Shown here piece after piece: positions 36,895 through 44,499 of a stretch of 64,000 nucleotides of DNA. The stretch is from assembly GCF_004137855.1 (NCBI RefSeq), contig NZ_QBKB01000002.1, positions 137,855-201,854 of the forward strand. The letters are read 5' to 3'. A program made the position numbers and the translations under genes. Below the pieces are notes generated by a model. The model ran no database searches. It was not told the DNA's origin and saw nothing but the letters and a program-made list of their open reading frames with translations. The DNA comes from Methanohalophilus profundi (GTDB lineage: Archaea; Halobacteriota; Methanosarcinia; Methanosarcinales; Methanosarcinaceae). Every line of letters starts with the position of its first letter. Within the stretch, counting starts at the first letter, position 1.

Positions 36895-37266
36895 ATGACT
36901 GAGGAAACAAAAGAAGGGCAATCCCAAAAAAGGAATATGAAAATCAAGTTGCATAAACCAGAGCATTTCAATCAGGTCTACGCCATCGGGGCAATGGGTG
37001 GACACAGTCCCTATGATTTCAGGATATGTTTTTATAATGATACCCCTCGCGGAGTATCAAATGACAATGAACAGGTTATCGAGCGTAACCTCGAATCAGA
37101 AGTAATCCTGTCCCCTCTGGCCGCACTGGAACTCTCCAGATGGCTCGACCAACACATCAGGGAATATGAAGCTGCTTTTGGCCCGATTGCCAGAAAGAGT
37201 GCGCAAAGTACTTCTACCAAAAAGCCGGTAGATGATGACAGTTCACATCTTCAGGGGTATATCTGA
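36895..37266 (+). CDS. DUF3467-like protein
   Basis: A 123-residue protein. The core KIKLHKPEHFNQVYAIGAMGGHSPYDFRICFYN then VILSPLAALELSRWLDQHIREYEAAFG is the DUF3467 pattern; the ends are polar and variable. Function unknown. I chose the ATG at 36895, eight bases after GAGG; an upstream ATG at 36868 is possible. It follows the helicase by about 55 bases. Confidence 0.6.
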   Translation: MTEETKEGQSQKRNMKIKLHKPEHFNQVYAIGAMGGHSPYDFRICFYNDTPRGVSNDNEQVIERNLESEVILSPLAALELSRWLDQHIREYEAAFGPIARKSAQSTSTKKPVDDDSSHLQGYI

Positions 37267-37284
37267 ACAGGGAGCAAATATATT

Positions 37285-37300
37285 TAAACCTGCAGGTTTA
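37285..37300. promoter_or_regulatory. 16-base perfect palindrome overlapping a TATA box
   Basis: TAAACCTGCAGGTTTA is a perfect inverted repeat immediately after TATATT, so the left arm overlaps a TATA-like TATATTTAAA. It lies about 95 bases upstream of the LSm start and resembles an operator on which a dimeric regulator would block TBP binding. Confidence 0.55.
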
Positions 37301-37395
37301 TAACCGTTAGGCATAAATAGGGGAGACTACAGTTTACATTCGCGTATTTTAACTTAATCTATATTTAAAAATAATATTTGTGTGAGGATTTTATT

Positions 37396-37623
37396 TTGTT
37401 CCCGAATAAGAAGGTACAGAAACTTGTTGGATCCAGAATTCAGGTTGAAATGAAAGGCGACCACAGTTTACTTGATGGTATTCTGAAAAGCGCCGATGAT
37501 TATATGAATCTCCATCTGGAAGACACATTTGAGATGGTTGAAGAGGAGCGTCAGCGTTCATTGGGCTCTGTAGTATTGAGAGGAAACAACATTATCTTAA
37601 TCGTACCGGCTGAAACACAATAA
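37396..37623 (+). CDS. Archaeal Sm-like protein (LSm)
   Basis: A 75-residue protein with Sm1 (KLVGSRIQVEMKGDHSLLDGILKSADDYMNLHLED) and Sm2 (LGSVVLRGNNIILIVP) motifs, which forms ring oligomers that bind U-rich RNA. I chose TTG at 37396, with GAGG seven bases upstream, because it gives the normal short N-terminus; an upstream TTG at 37378 would add six residues. It precedes a wHTH gene by 14 bases. Confidence 0.88.
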   Translation: MFPNKKVQKLVGSRIQVEMKGDHSLLDGILKSADDYMNLHLEDTFEMVEEERQRSLGSVVLRGNNIILIVPAETQ

Positions 37624-37637
37624 TTCACGGGTTATTC

Positions 37638-37982
37638 ATGGAAATTGAAGAAGAGGCATTGAGTCTAATTCGCAAGCATCATGACGGTGTTTATCAGAAT
37701 GAGCTATGGAAGGACCTAAACATTGATAGTCGTAAGTGCTCCCGCATGATTTCCCGCATGATGAAAGAAGGGAAAGTTATCAGGGAACCAGCTGTAGCCA
37801 ACGGGTCACGCACCTATCTCATAATGGCAACAACACCGGATGAGAAGTCCTATGAGCTTATGCTTGCAGCAGGCATGTTCTCTCCGTGTACAGGTTGCAG
37901 GCTTGCGTGCCACCCTGAACATTGCGAAACTCTTACAGAATGGATTCTAAGGCTTGTCAAGGAAAAACAAAATCAGGTCTGA
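37638..37982 (+). CDS. Winged-helix protein with a C-terminal cysteine cluster
   Basis: A 114-residue protein. The N-terminus (about 1-70) is a winged helix, ALSLIRKHHDGVYQNELWKDLNIDSRKCSRMISRMMKEGKVIRE, like B-block TFIIIC or MarR-type domains. The C-terminus has SPCTGCRLACHPEHCETL, with four cysteines and a histidine, able to bind zinc or an iron-sulphur cluster. Coupling to LSm (14-base gap) suggests RNA-linked control or redox sensing (inference). The family is not named here. Confidence 0.65.
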   Translation: MEIEEEALSLIRKHHDGVYQNELWKDLNIDSRKCSRMISRMMKEGKVIREPAVANGSRTYLIMATTPDEKSYELMLAAGMFSPCTGCRLACHPEHCETLTEWILRLVKEKQNQV

Positions 37983-37987
37983 CAAAA

Positions 37988-37998
37988 ACTATATATAC
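37988..37998 (+). promoter_or_regulatory. TATA box for tRNA-Glu
   Basis: ACTATATATAC lies 44-54 bases before the tRNA-Glu 5' end, and after the stop of the upstream wHTH gene, so the tRNA has its own promoter. Confidence 0.6.
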
Positions 37999-38041
37999 TA
38001 GTAACGTATAGTAGGGTCGCTTTTAGATAGCGGCCAACTGT

Positions 38042-38119
38042 GCTCCGATAGTGTAGTCCGGCCAATCATTCCGGCCTTTCGAGCCGAAGACTCGGGTTCG
38101 AATCCCGATCGGAGCACCA
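38042..38119 (+). tRNA. tRNA-Glu (TTC)
   Basis: GCUCCGA pairs with UCGGAGC; the anticodon loop CUUUCGA gives anticodon UUC; the T arm is UCGGG-UUCGAAU-CCCGA; discriminator A and an encoded CCA follow. Position 27-43 of the anticodon stem is C-A rather than a pair. The next 285 bases (38120-38404) hold no gene I can support. Confidence 0.92.
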
Positions 38120-38404
38120 TACATCTCTTTCTTAGTTCTGTGACATACTGTTTCTTTTCATAATTATGGATAAGAAGTAAGGATTCTTTTTCTCACTTCC
38201 CAAAATAAATCCAATTCGCATTTATAACAAGAATGCTGGAGCGCTTTAGAAATGCCAGTAACAATCAGACCTATTATCTAAAGAGCAGCCACATCCCCAT
38301 GTTATAAATTGCATTTACCAAAAAGAAAATTCTGCATATTTCATACAGAAATTGAAAATGGCTTAACTGCAATTATTTCACTTCTAAATTAAATAAAAGT
38401 AAAA

Positions 38405-38692
38405 TTATTGATCATTAACTTCCATATATTTTATAATTTTTGTCCCCTTCAAATCTCCTTTAAGTAATTCCACCCCCTGCATTTTCAGTATTTTTGGCAC
38501 GTTTTTCGAAAGGGATTTCATGTAAGAAGGCGGAATCTGGGCTGCTTTGAGGTTTGGACAATTTTTGAGTATTTCCAGAATATCTATGTCACTCGGCCTG
38601 AACGAAAAGTGGATGAAATTTTCTTCTTCGCCCAGTCTGTTAATTTCATTTCTTGAATTCAACATTCTTATTTTCAAATTATATACCCCCAT
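38405..38692 (-). CDS. DUF1699 protein
   Basis: A 95-residue protein of the DUF1699 family, mostly found in Methanosarcina and relatives: IRMLNSRNEINRLGEEENFIHFSFRPSDIDILEILKNCPNLKAAQIPPSYMKSLSK then LKMQGVELLKGDLKG. Function unknown; repeated paralogues are common in this family. I chose the internal ATG at 38692, which removes a hydrophobic and atypical 18-residue leader. Confidence 0.75.
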   Translation of the reverse strand: MGVYNLKIRMLNSRNEINRLGEEENFIHFSFRPSDIDILEILKNCPNLKAAQIPPSYMKSLSKNVPKILKMQGVELLKGDLKGTKIIKYMEVNDQ

Positions 38693-38864
38693 ATACAATT
38701 TTACAGCATAGATTATAAACTTTATTATTGCAATTTCCGGAAACAAAGTTACTTTTTATAAATAATTGTATTGAAAAAACAGTAAAAATAGTTAGCATTA
38801 CCGTCAATACGACGGCAATGAACAATAAATTTAATGATTGTAAAATTCTGTATCTAAAGTTATT

Positions 38865-39113
38865 TCAACAGGTTGGTGCTTCTAACACCTCTCTGACATC
38901 ACTCATTTTCTGGAGATAACCTGCCCCCTGATTTGTAATTAAATAGCGATTTGATGCTTTTGTGATAAGTCCCTGATCTATAAGAGCTTCAAGGTAATTA
39001 TCAGCACGATTAAAATTCAGATTTGCCTTATAGACGATAGAAGTTTTTGTTGCTTCTGTTCTCTGTACAACTTTAAGTATGTCTATCATAATTTCGAGTT
39101 TACCACATCTCAT
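38865..39113 (-). CDS. Small winged-helix regulator (HTH_45 type)
   Basis: An 82-residue protein: KLEIMIDILKVVQRTEATKTSIVYKANLNFNRADNYLEALIDQGLITKASNRYLITNQGAGYLQKM is the single-domain winged-helix pattern of archaeal PF14947 regulators. The start is the ATG at 39113. The regulated gene is not evident; neighbours are unrelated. Confidence 0.65.
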   Translation of the reverse strand: MRCGKLEIMIDILKVVQRTEATKTSIVYKANLNFNRADNYLEALIDQGLITKASNRYLITNQGAGYLQKMSDVREVLEAPTC

Positions 39114-39310
39114 GTGTACCACCACTTGCAATCCATAATGAATATGAATTAGCTTGCAATATACTATCTGTGCAAAAATACTATAAATAACTTGTGAATT
39201 TTTAAAAATGTCATACTCATCATTATTATGTACTAAAGGTTCGTAAGAATCATCAGAACGTAATAGTCAGAATACCAAAGCTTATTATCACCGAAATACC
39301 ACATTTGAGC

Positions 39311-40445
39311 ATGTTATACCGTACACTTGGAAAAACAGGTGAGAAAGTTTCATCCCTTGGGCTGGGTTGTATGCGGCTGCCCACCATAGACGGCGATCCC
39401 GGGCACATTGATGAGCAAAGAGCTTGCGAGATAATTCACTATGCCATTGATCAGGGCATAAATTACCTTGATACCGCATACCCTTACCATGAAGGTAAAA
39501 GTGAACCCATGCTGGCTAAAGCGTTGCAAAATGGTTACAGAGACAAAGTAAATATCGCCACCAAAATGCCATCATGGAACATTGAAAGCCGGGAAGACAT
39601 GGATCGCTATTTAGATGAACAACTTGAAAGACTTGGTACGGATTACGTTGATTTTTATCTAATTCATACTCTCAACCGGGATTTTGGCCAAACTATTGGA
39701 ACTTGGACTATTTGAGTTCCTTGATCAGATTAAAAAAGATGGAAGAGCCCGTTATGTGGGATTTTCTTTCCACGATGAGGCCTCTTTGTTCAAGGAAATA
39801 GTTGATGCCTACCAATGGGATGTCTGTCAGATCCAGTACAACTATCTTGACATCGATTATCAGGCAGGCCACGAAGGTTTACTTTATGCAGCATCGCGAA
39901 ACCTTGGAATAATAATCATGGAGCCTTTAAGGGGAGGCTGTCTGGCCGATATGGTACCAGATGACATAATGAAAATCTGGGACAAAAGCGAAATCAAACG
40001 TACACCGGCAGAATGGGGATTGAGCTATATCTGGGATCTTGAGCAGATAAGTATGGTCTTAAGCGGTATGAGCAATCGAGAGCAGCTAAAGGAAAATCTA
40101 GCAACAGCAAATAAGGCATTACCACATTCCCTGACTGAAAAAGACCACTCACTGATACGTGAGGTAAGGGAAATCTACCGTGACAAACTTGTTGTTGATT
40201 GCACAGGTTGCAGGTATTGCCTGCCATGTCCTGCAGGTGTGCAGATCCCCCTCAACTTCAAGTACCTCAATAATGCTATGCTTTATGAAAATATAGAAGA
40301 TGCCAGCAGGGCTTATGCATCCCACGTAGGAGATGAACGTAAAGCATCAAAATGCATAGATTGCGGACAATGTGCAGAGCGCTGCCCCCAGGATATACCC
40401 ATTCCGGAAATGCTTGCAGAAGTCACAAGGTTACTGGAAAAATAA
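39311..40445 (+). CDS. Aldo/keto reductase with C-terminal ferredoxin motifs, frameshifted
   Basis: Two frames form one protein of about 378 residues. The N-terminal barrel has SSLGLGCMRLP, INYLDTAYPYHEGKSE (catalytic Asp and Tyr) and the LGTDYVDFYLIHTLN strand; the second frame continues FEFLDQIKKDGRARYVGFSFHDE. The C-terminus has CTGCRYCLPCPAGV and CIDCGQCAERCPQDIPIPE, two cysteine clusters for an iron-sulphur centre. The shift near 39682-39687 is resolved by one T and one G more, giving the expected W. Substrate is unknown. Confidence 0.82.
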
Positions 40446-40575
40446 GTTCTTTTCTTTTGAGCAGGGGACAAATTTGATATAAAAGTTGCGTACCTATTGC
40501 TTTTCCTTCCTGATAATGATTATACAATTGTCAGGCATACATTGGCAAAAGAGGCGAATTGAAAGGTAATAGATA

Positions 40576-41925
40576 ATGCCCCATGAACGCAACACAATGC
40601 TGGCACAGGAGAATATTGGCAGCCTGATCGTAAAACTGGCAGCTCCGGCTATAGTCGGTCTTGTAGTGCAGGCCATATATAATCTGGTTGACACAATTTT
40701 CATAGGCCGCGGGCTTGGCGAAGATAGTGTACTGGGAATTGCCGGGATTTCAGTGGCGTTCCCGGTACAAATGCTGATGCTGGCAATTGCGCTTGGAGTG
40801 GGAGTTGGGGGAGCATCAATTATCTCCAGGTCCCTGGGCAGTGGAAAACAGCAGATTGCAGAAAAGACTGTGGGCAACATGGCCACCATGGTAACAGTTG
40901 CAAGTCTGCTGTTCACAGTTGCAGGGTTGGCTTTTATGGAAGAATTGCTCGCCCTCTTTGGTGCCTCCGCTGAAGTGATGCCCTATGCTGCAGACTATAC
41001 ATATTACATCCTGCTTGGGACGGTCTTTTTCACCTTTTCGGCTGCCATGAACAACTCAATCCGTGCCGAAGGTAACACTTCATTTGCAATGCTTATTATG
41101 GTGATATCCAGTGTTACCAACATTGTGCTGGATCCTGTTTTTATATTTGAATTTGGAATGGGCGTAAAGGGTGCCGCTATTGCAACGGTAATCTCGCAGA
41201 TAATAGGCACCATACTGGTATTCTACTATTACGCCACCGGAAAAGCCACAGTTCCATTCAGTTTGACCTCCCTGCGACCTGACATGTCAATAGTAAACGA
41301 GTCAACCTACATCGGCATGTCAGAGTTCCTTTTCAACGTGGTGGAAAGCGGCCTTTTCCTCATTTTTAACCAGAGCTTACTCTATTATGGCAGCGATGTT
41401 GCAATTGCTGTATTTGGAATTATAATCAAGGTTTTCATGCTAACCCTGATGCCGGTTATAGGTATCAAACAGGGCATACAACCAATCTTTGGTTTCAACT
41501 ACGGGGCAAACCAGATGCAACGCGTGAGGAGAACGATATCCCTTTCTACCTACCTGGCCACAGGACTCAGTCTGATTTTTGCAATAGTCGTTTTTATTAT
41601 ACCCGAGCAAATTATAAGTGTTTTCAGCAATGACCCTGTGCTTATAGAGATGGGTGTGCCCGCAATCAAGATATGTTACATTATGATGCCCTTTATCGGA
41701 GCACAGATCGTAGCAACAGCTCTTCTACAATCGCTGGGCAAATCCAAGGAATCCCTGCTTGTGACTCTTTCGCGGCAGGTAATCTTCCTGCCACCCCTAT
41801 TGATCATACTACCAATGTATTTCGGCCTGACCGGCATATGGCTATCCCTGCCAGTTTCAGATTTTCTTGCATTCGTGGTGGCTGTAATCTTCCTGCAAAG
41901 GGAATCAAAAAAATTGGAAGTTTGA
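40576..41925 (+). CDS. MATE-family efflux transporter
   Basis: A 449-residue protein with about 12 membrane helices. LVKLAAPAIVGLVVQAIYNLVDTIFIGRGLG at the N-terminus and GIKQGIQPIFGFNYGANQMQRVRRT in the middle are MATE hallmarks. Such proteins export organic cations or metabolites by Na+ or H+ antiport. Monocistronic; the substrate is not readable. Confidence 0.9.
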   Translation: MPHERNTMLAQENIGSLIVKLAAPAIVGLVVQAIYNLVDTIFIGRGLGEDSVLGIAGISVAFPVQMLMLAIALGVGVGGASIISRSLGSGKQQIAEKTVGNMATMVTVASLLFTVAGLAFMEELLALFGASAEVMPYAADYTYYILLGTVFFTFSAAMNNSIRAEGNTSFAMLIMVISSVTNIVLDPVFIFEFGMGVKGAAIATVISQIIGTILVFYYYATGKATVPFSLTSLRPDMSIVNESTYIGMSEFLFNVVESGLFLIFNQSLLYYGSDVAIAVFGIIIKVFMLTLMPVIGIKQGIQPIFGFNYGANQMQRVRRTISLSTYLATGLSLIFAIVVFIIPEQIISVFSNDPVLIEMGVPAIKICYIMMPFIGAQIVATALLQSLGKSKESLLVTLSRQVIFLPPLLIILPMYFGLTGIWLSLPVSDFLAFVVAVIFLQRESKKLEV

Positions 41926-42045
41926 CCTCTTGTTGCAGAATCCATATTTATCGAAACACCAACTATATATGAAAAACAAAGACCACGAATAGATTATGCT
42001 TTTAAAGGGGAAAGATGCAATTAAAGAACAATCAAAAGTGGTTTA

Positions 42046-42611
42046 ATGTCCCTTATAAAAACGATACATGGCAATGGATTAGCCATAAGCGAAATTAAAA
42101 AATCCAGATTCATAGGCAACGCATTTCCGGTTGCAGACGAAACTGAAGCTAAGCGTTTGTGGAAGACATCCGACAAAGATATCCTGATGCCAACCATAAT
42201 GTGTTTGCATACCGTATCACAGGTGACGGAAACCTGATCATGAAATATGATGATGACGGTGAACCCTCAGGAAGCTCTGGCAAACCTGTTTTTAAAGTCC
42301 TTGAACTGAAAGGACTTGATAATGTTGTAGTGATAATTACCCGGTATTTTGGCGGAATCAAACTTGGCTTTGGCGGACTATCCCGTGCTTACAAACAAAC
42401 CGCTATTGAGGCTATAGATGATGCCGGTATTGTTGAGCAGAGACCCACAAAGGAAATGAAAATTGTAGTGGACTACGGGAATATGCAATTTGTAAAACAT
42501 ATGCTTGAAAATTGTGCCACAATCCTGGATGAACACTATTCTGATATAGTGGAAATAGTAGTTGCTGTTGCAGAAGACAAAATTGATGAATTGGAAAAAC
42601 TGATTAATTAG
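42046..42611 (+). CDS. YigZ/IMPACT family protein, frameshifted; ends in TAG
   Basis: About 188 residues when joined: the first frame gives MSLIKTIHGNGLAISEIKKSRFIGNAFPV and the second VEDIRQRYPDANHNVFAYRI, KYDDDGEPSGSSGKPVFK and TRYFGGIKLGFGGLSRAYKQT, the UPF0029 core. A fourth T in the run 42156-42158 joins them. The family may regulate translation (eukaryotic IMPACT); the bacterial role is uncertain. It is the only gene here whose stop is TAG (42609-42611); the next in-frame stop, TAA, is at 42642. Confidence 0.8.
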
Positions 42612-42820
42612 AAAATTCCCGACACTAAGATAACCCGACTTTAAAAGAAAAAAGAAAACAAATTCACCCATAAAAAGTAAATGCAACTTCTTATTTGAAG
42701 AACAATAATTACACCAACTTCCTCTATAATAGATCTACAACCAACATTTGGCAAACAATCCAGCATCCAGGATTATTTTATAATATCCACACAATATTTT
42801 TACTGCTATGTGTACATGCA

Positions 42821-42897
42821 TACGATGCTATCATCGTAGATGAGTAGCAGGATGAGTAGGCAAGGGCGTATACGCCTGTTGGGATCAGGCGCAGAGA
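42821..42897 (+). other. Structured intergenic region
   Basis: Within the 465-base gap 42612-43076 lies a perfect seven-base hairpin (TACGATG-CTAT-CATCGTA, 42821-42838), a direct repeat of GATGAGTAG at 42839 and 42851, and a 12-base palindrome GGCGTATACGCC (42865-42876). It could be a small RNA or a regulator binding site. No coding sequence is evident in the gap. Confidence 0.4.
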
Positions 42898-42955
42898 TGA
42901 AATATTCAAATTGCGTTTCTTATTAAATTTTATTCATGGATGCCAATTTGACGAA

Positions 42956-42966
42956 AAATATATAAA
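42956..42966 (+). promoter_or_regulatory. TATA box for the 43077 regulator
   Basis: AAATATATAAA, followed by a leader of about 95 bases that contains the inverted repeat CGAAGA (43007) and TCTTCG (43044). Confidence 0.6.
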
Positions 42967-43076
42967 CCATGTGTAATAGAGTAACTTATATAGAAGTGGT
43001 GGTATCGAAGAAAAACATATTCCAGTTACCTTTGGGTATGACTCTTCGACAAATGATATGAAAGGAAGGATTAAAG

Positions 43077-43445
43077 ATGTACATGGCAAGAATAAACGAG
43101 TCAGACGAAGAGATGATAGAAGCATTTAGAGGCCTTGGAGTTTCACGAAACCTGGCAACTACTATTGCTTACTTAAAAAATGTTGACGAAGCTTCATCCC
43201 TGGATATTGAGATGAACACAGGATTGCGACAACCTGAAGTAAGTGTTGCAATGCGCTCCATGAGAAAGAATAACTGGATAGAGGAAAGCAGCAAAAAACT
43301 AAACGGCAAAGGAAGGCCTACAAAGATTTACAGTCTTGCAGCTCCTCTCAACAAGATCGTCAGACATTTTGAAGATAAAGTGAAAGAAGAGAACGATGCA
43401 AGGCTCACCCTAGTCAAGAGGCTGAGATCGCTTTCCAAAGACTAA
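43077..43445 (+). CDS. Winged-helix transcriptional regulator
   Basis: A 122-residue protein: FRGLGVSRNLATTIAYLKNVDEASSLDIEMNTGLRQPEVSVAMRSMRKNNWIEES is a TrmB/ArsR-like winged helix, with a wing-like KLNGKGRPTKIYSLAA and a long charged C-terminal helix for dimerisation. Conserved in methanogens. A TATA box and structured leader lie upstream; GGAAGGA supports the ATG at 43077. Ends in a clear terminator. Target unknown. Confidence 0.75.
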   Translation: MYMARINESDEEMIEAFRGLGVSRNLATTIAYLKNVDEASSLDIEMNTGLRQPEVSVAMRSMRKNNWIEESSKKLNGKGRPTKIYSLAAPLNKIVRHFEDKVKEENDARLTLVKRLRSLSKD

Positions 43446-43466
43446 TTTTTTATATTAATAGAGAGG

Positions 43467-43504
43467 CAACCGGCCCACATAAATGGCCGGTTGAACCTTT
43501 TTTG
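43467..43504 (+). terminator. Strong hairpin terminator
   Basis: CAACCGGCC (43467-43475) pairs with GGCCGGTTG (43485-43493) around nine bases, then AACCTTTTTTG. It ends the regulator gene. Confidence 0.75.
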
Positions 43505-43615
43505 AATCAATAATGTTTCTTGATATCTGTCAAGAATGTTCAACTACTTTTCACAGGCCATCCTGAGATGCAGAAAACAGACTGCAAAAGGGATAACCTC
43601 ACACCATCAAAGATT

Positions 43616-43741
43616 TTATTCCGGAAATTCATCACCTTCCGATTTAAGGTCATCCAGATTCTCCTGAATGAGTTTTTCCTCAAGGTTTTCATTTTTTTTC
43701 GCACCCTTTCTTTCTGTATCCCTTTTGTTGAACTTAGACAT
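43616..43741 (-). CDS. Small charged protein
   Basis: A 41-residue gene too short for usual gene finding: MSKFNKRDTERKGAKKNENL, then EEKLIQENLDDLKSEGDEFPE. GGTGA lies eight bases before the ATG. Half the residues are charged and no cysteine or membrane segment is present. The C-terminal half looks like a helix. I recognise no family. Confidence 0.5.
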   Translation of the reverse strand: MSKFNKRDTERKGAKKNENLEEKLIQENLDDLKSEGDEFPE

Positions 43742-43827
43742 GCGAATTCACCATTACAACATGTGACCTGTATCGTTATAATCTTTTCGAACAACCTTTT
43801 AATAAGCTAAAATAGTACTCAACCGTG

Positions 43828-44495
43828 ATGGATAAAACTGCAATACCTGAAAACTTTGAGGCAATCATATCAGATGTCGATGGAGTGCTGGTAGATTCGA
43901 TGTCATTCCATGCACAAGCCTGGAAAACTTCCTTCAAAGAAGCAGGGATAGATATCGAAAAAGAAGAAATATACATTCTCGAAGGGTCTAACCACATAGG
44001 AATTATAGAAAAGATATTTGAAAAGCAAGGACTGGTGCCTACTGAAGAGGATCTTGATCAGATACATGAAAGGAAAAAAGAACTTTTTTCAAGAACCAGA
44101 AAGCATATGTATTTGATGGAATGGATGAAACTTTCAAATCCCTGCAATCAAAGTTCAAACTTGCAGTAGTCTCAGGATCCGACCGTGCCATTGTAGAAAC
44201 GCTGATGGGAAAATTCTACCCCAACATATTCAATACAATTATTGCAGGAACAGATGTAGAAAAGGGAAAACCTGATCCCGAACCTTATTTGACTGCTGTG
44301 GAAAGGCTTGCAGTACAAAAAGATAAATGCATTGTCCTGGAAAATGCACCCTTAGGAGTTGAAGCCGCAAAGAATGCAGGATTGTTTTGCATTGCAGTTC
44401 CAACCTATGTCAGCGCCGATCTTCTCAACAAGGCAGATATTGTTGTAAGAGACCACAGGGAACTTGTAGAGTATCTCTGCAGTCTCCTTGATTAA
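43828..44495 (+). CDS. HAD-superfamily phosphatase (phosphoglucomutase-like), frameshifted
   Basis: About 222 residues when joined. The first frame has the motif I EAIISDVDGVLVDSMSFHAQAWK (DxDGxL, usual F replaced by S) and the second has motif II VVSGSDRA, AGTDVEKGKPDPEPYLTA and motif III CIVLENAPLGVEAAKNAGL. One T more in the run 44084-44089 joins them as FFKNQKAYVFDGM. These enzymes cleave sugar or nucleoside phosphates; the substrate is uncertain. It converges on aCPSF1 with a four-base gap. Confidence 0.8.
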
Positions 44496-44499
44496 ATCT

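Noticed and set aside
43520-43810. A 96-residue plus-strand frame rich in F, L and I
   Set aside because: It overlaps the better supported 41-residue gene on the other strand and has no ribosome binding site.
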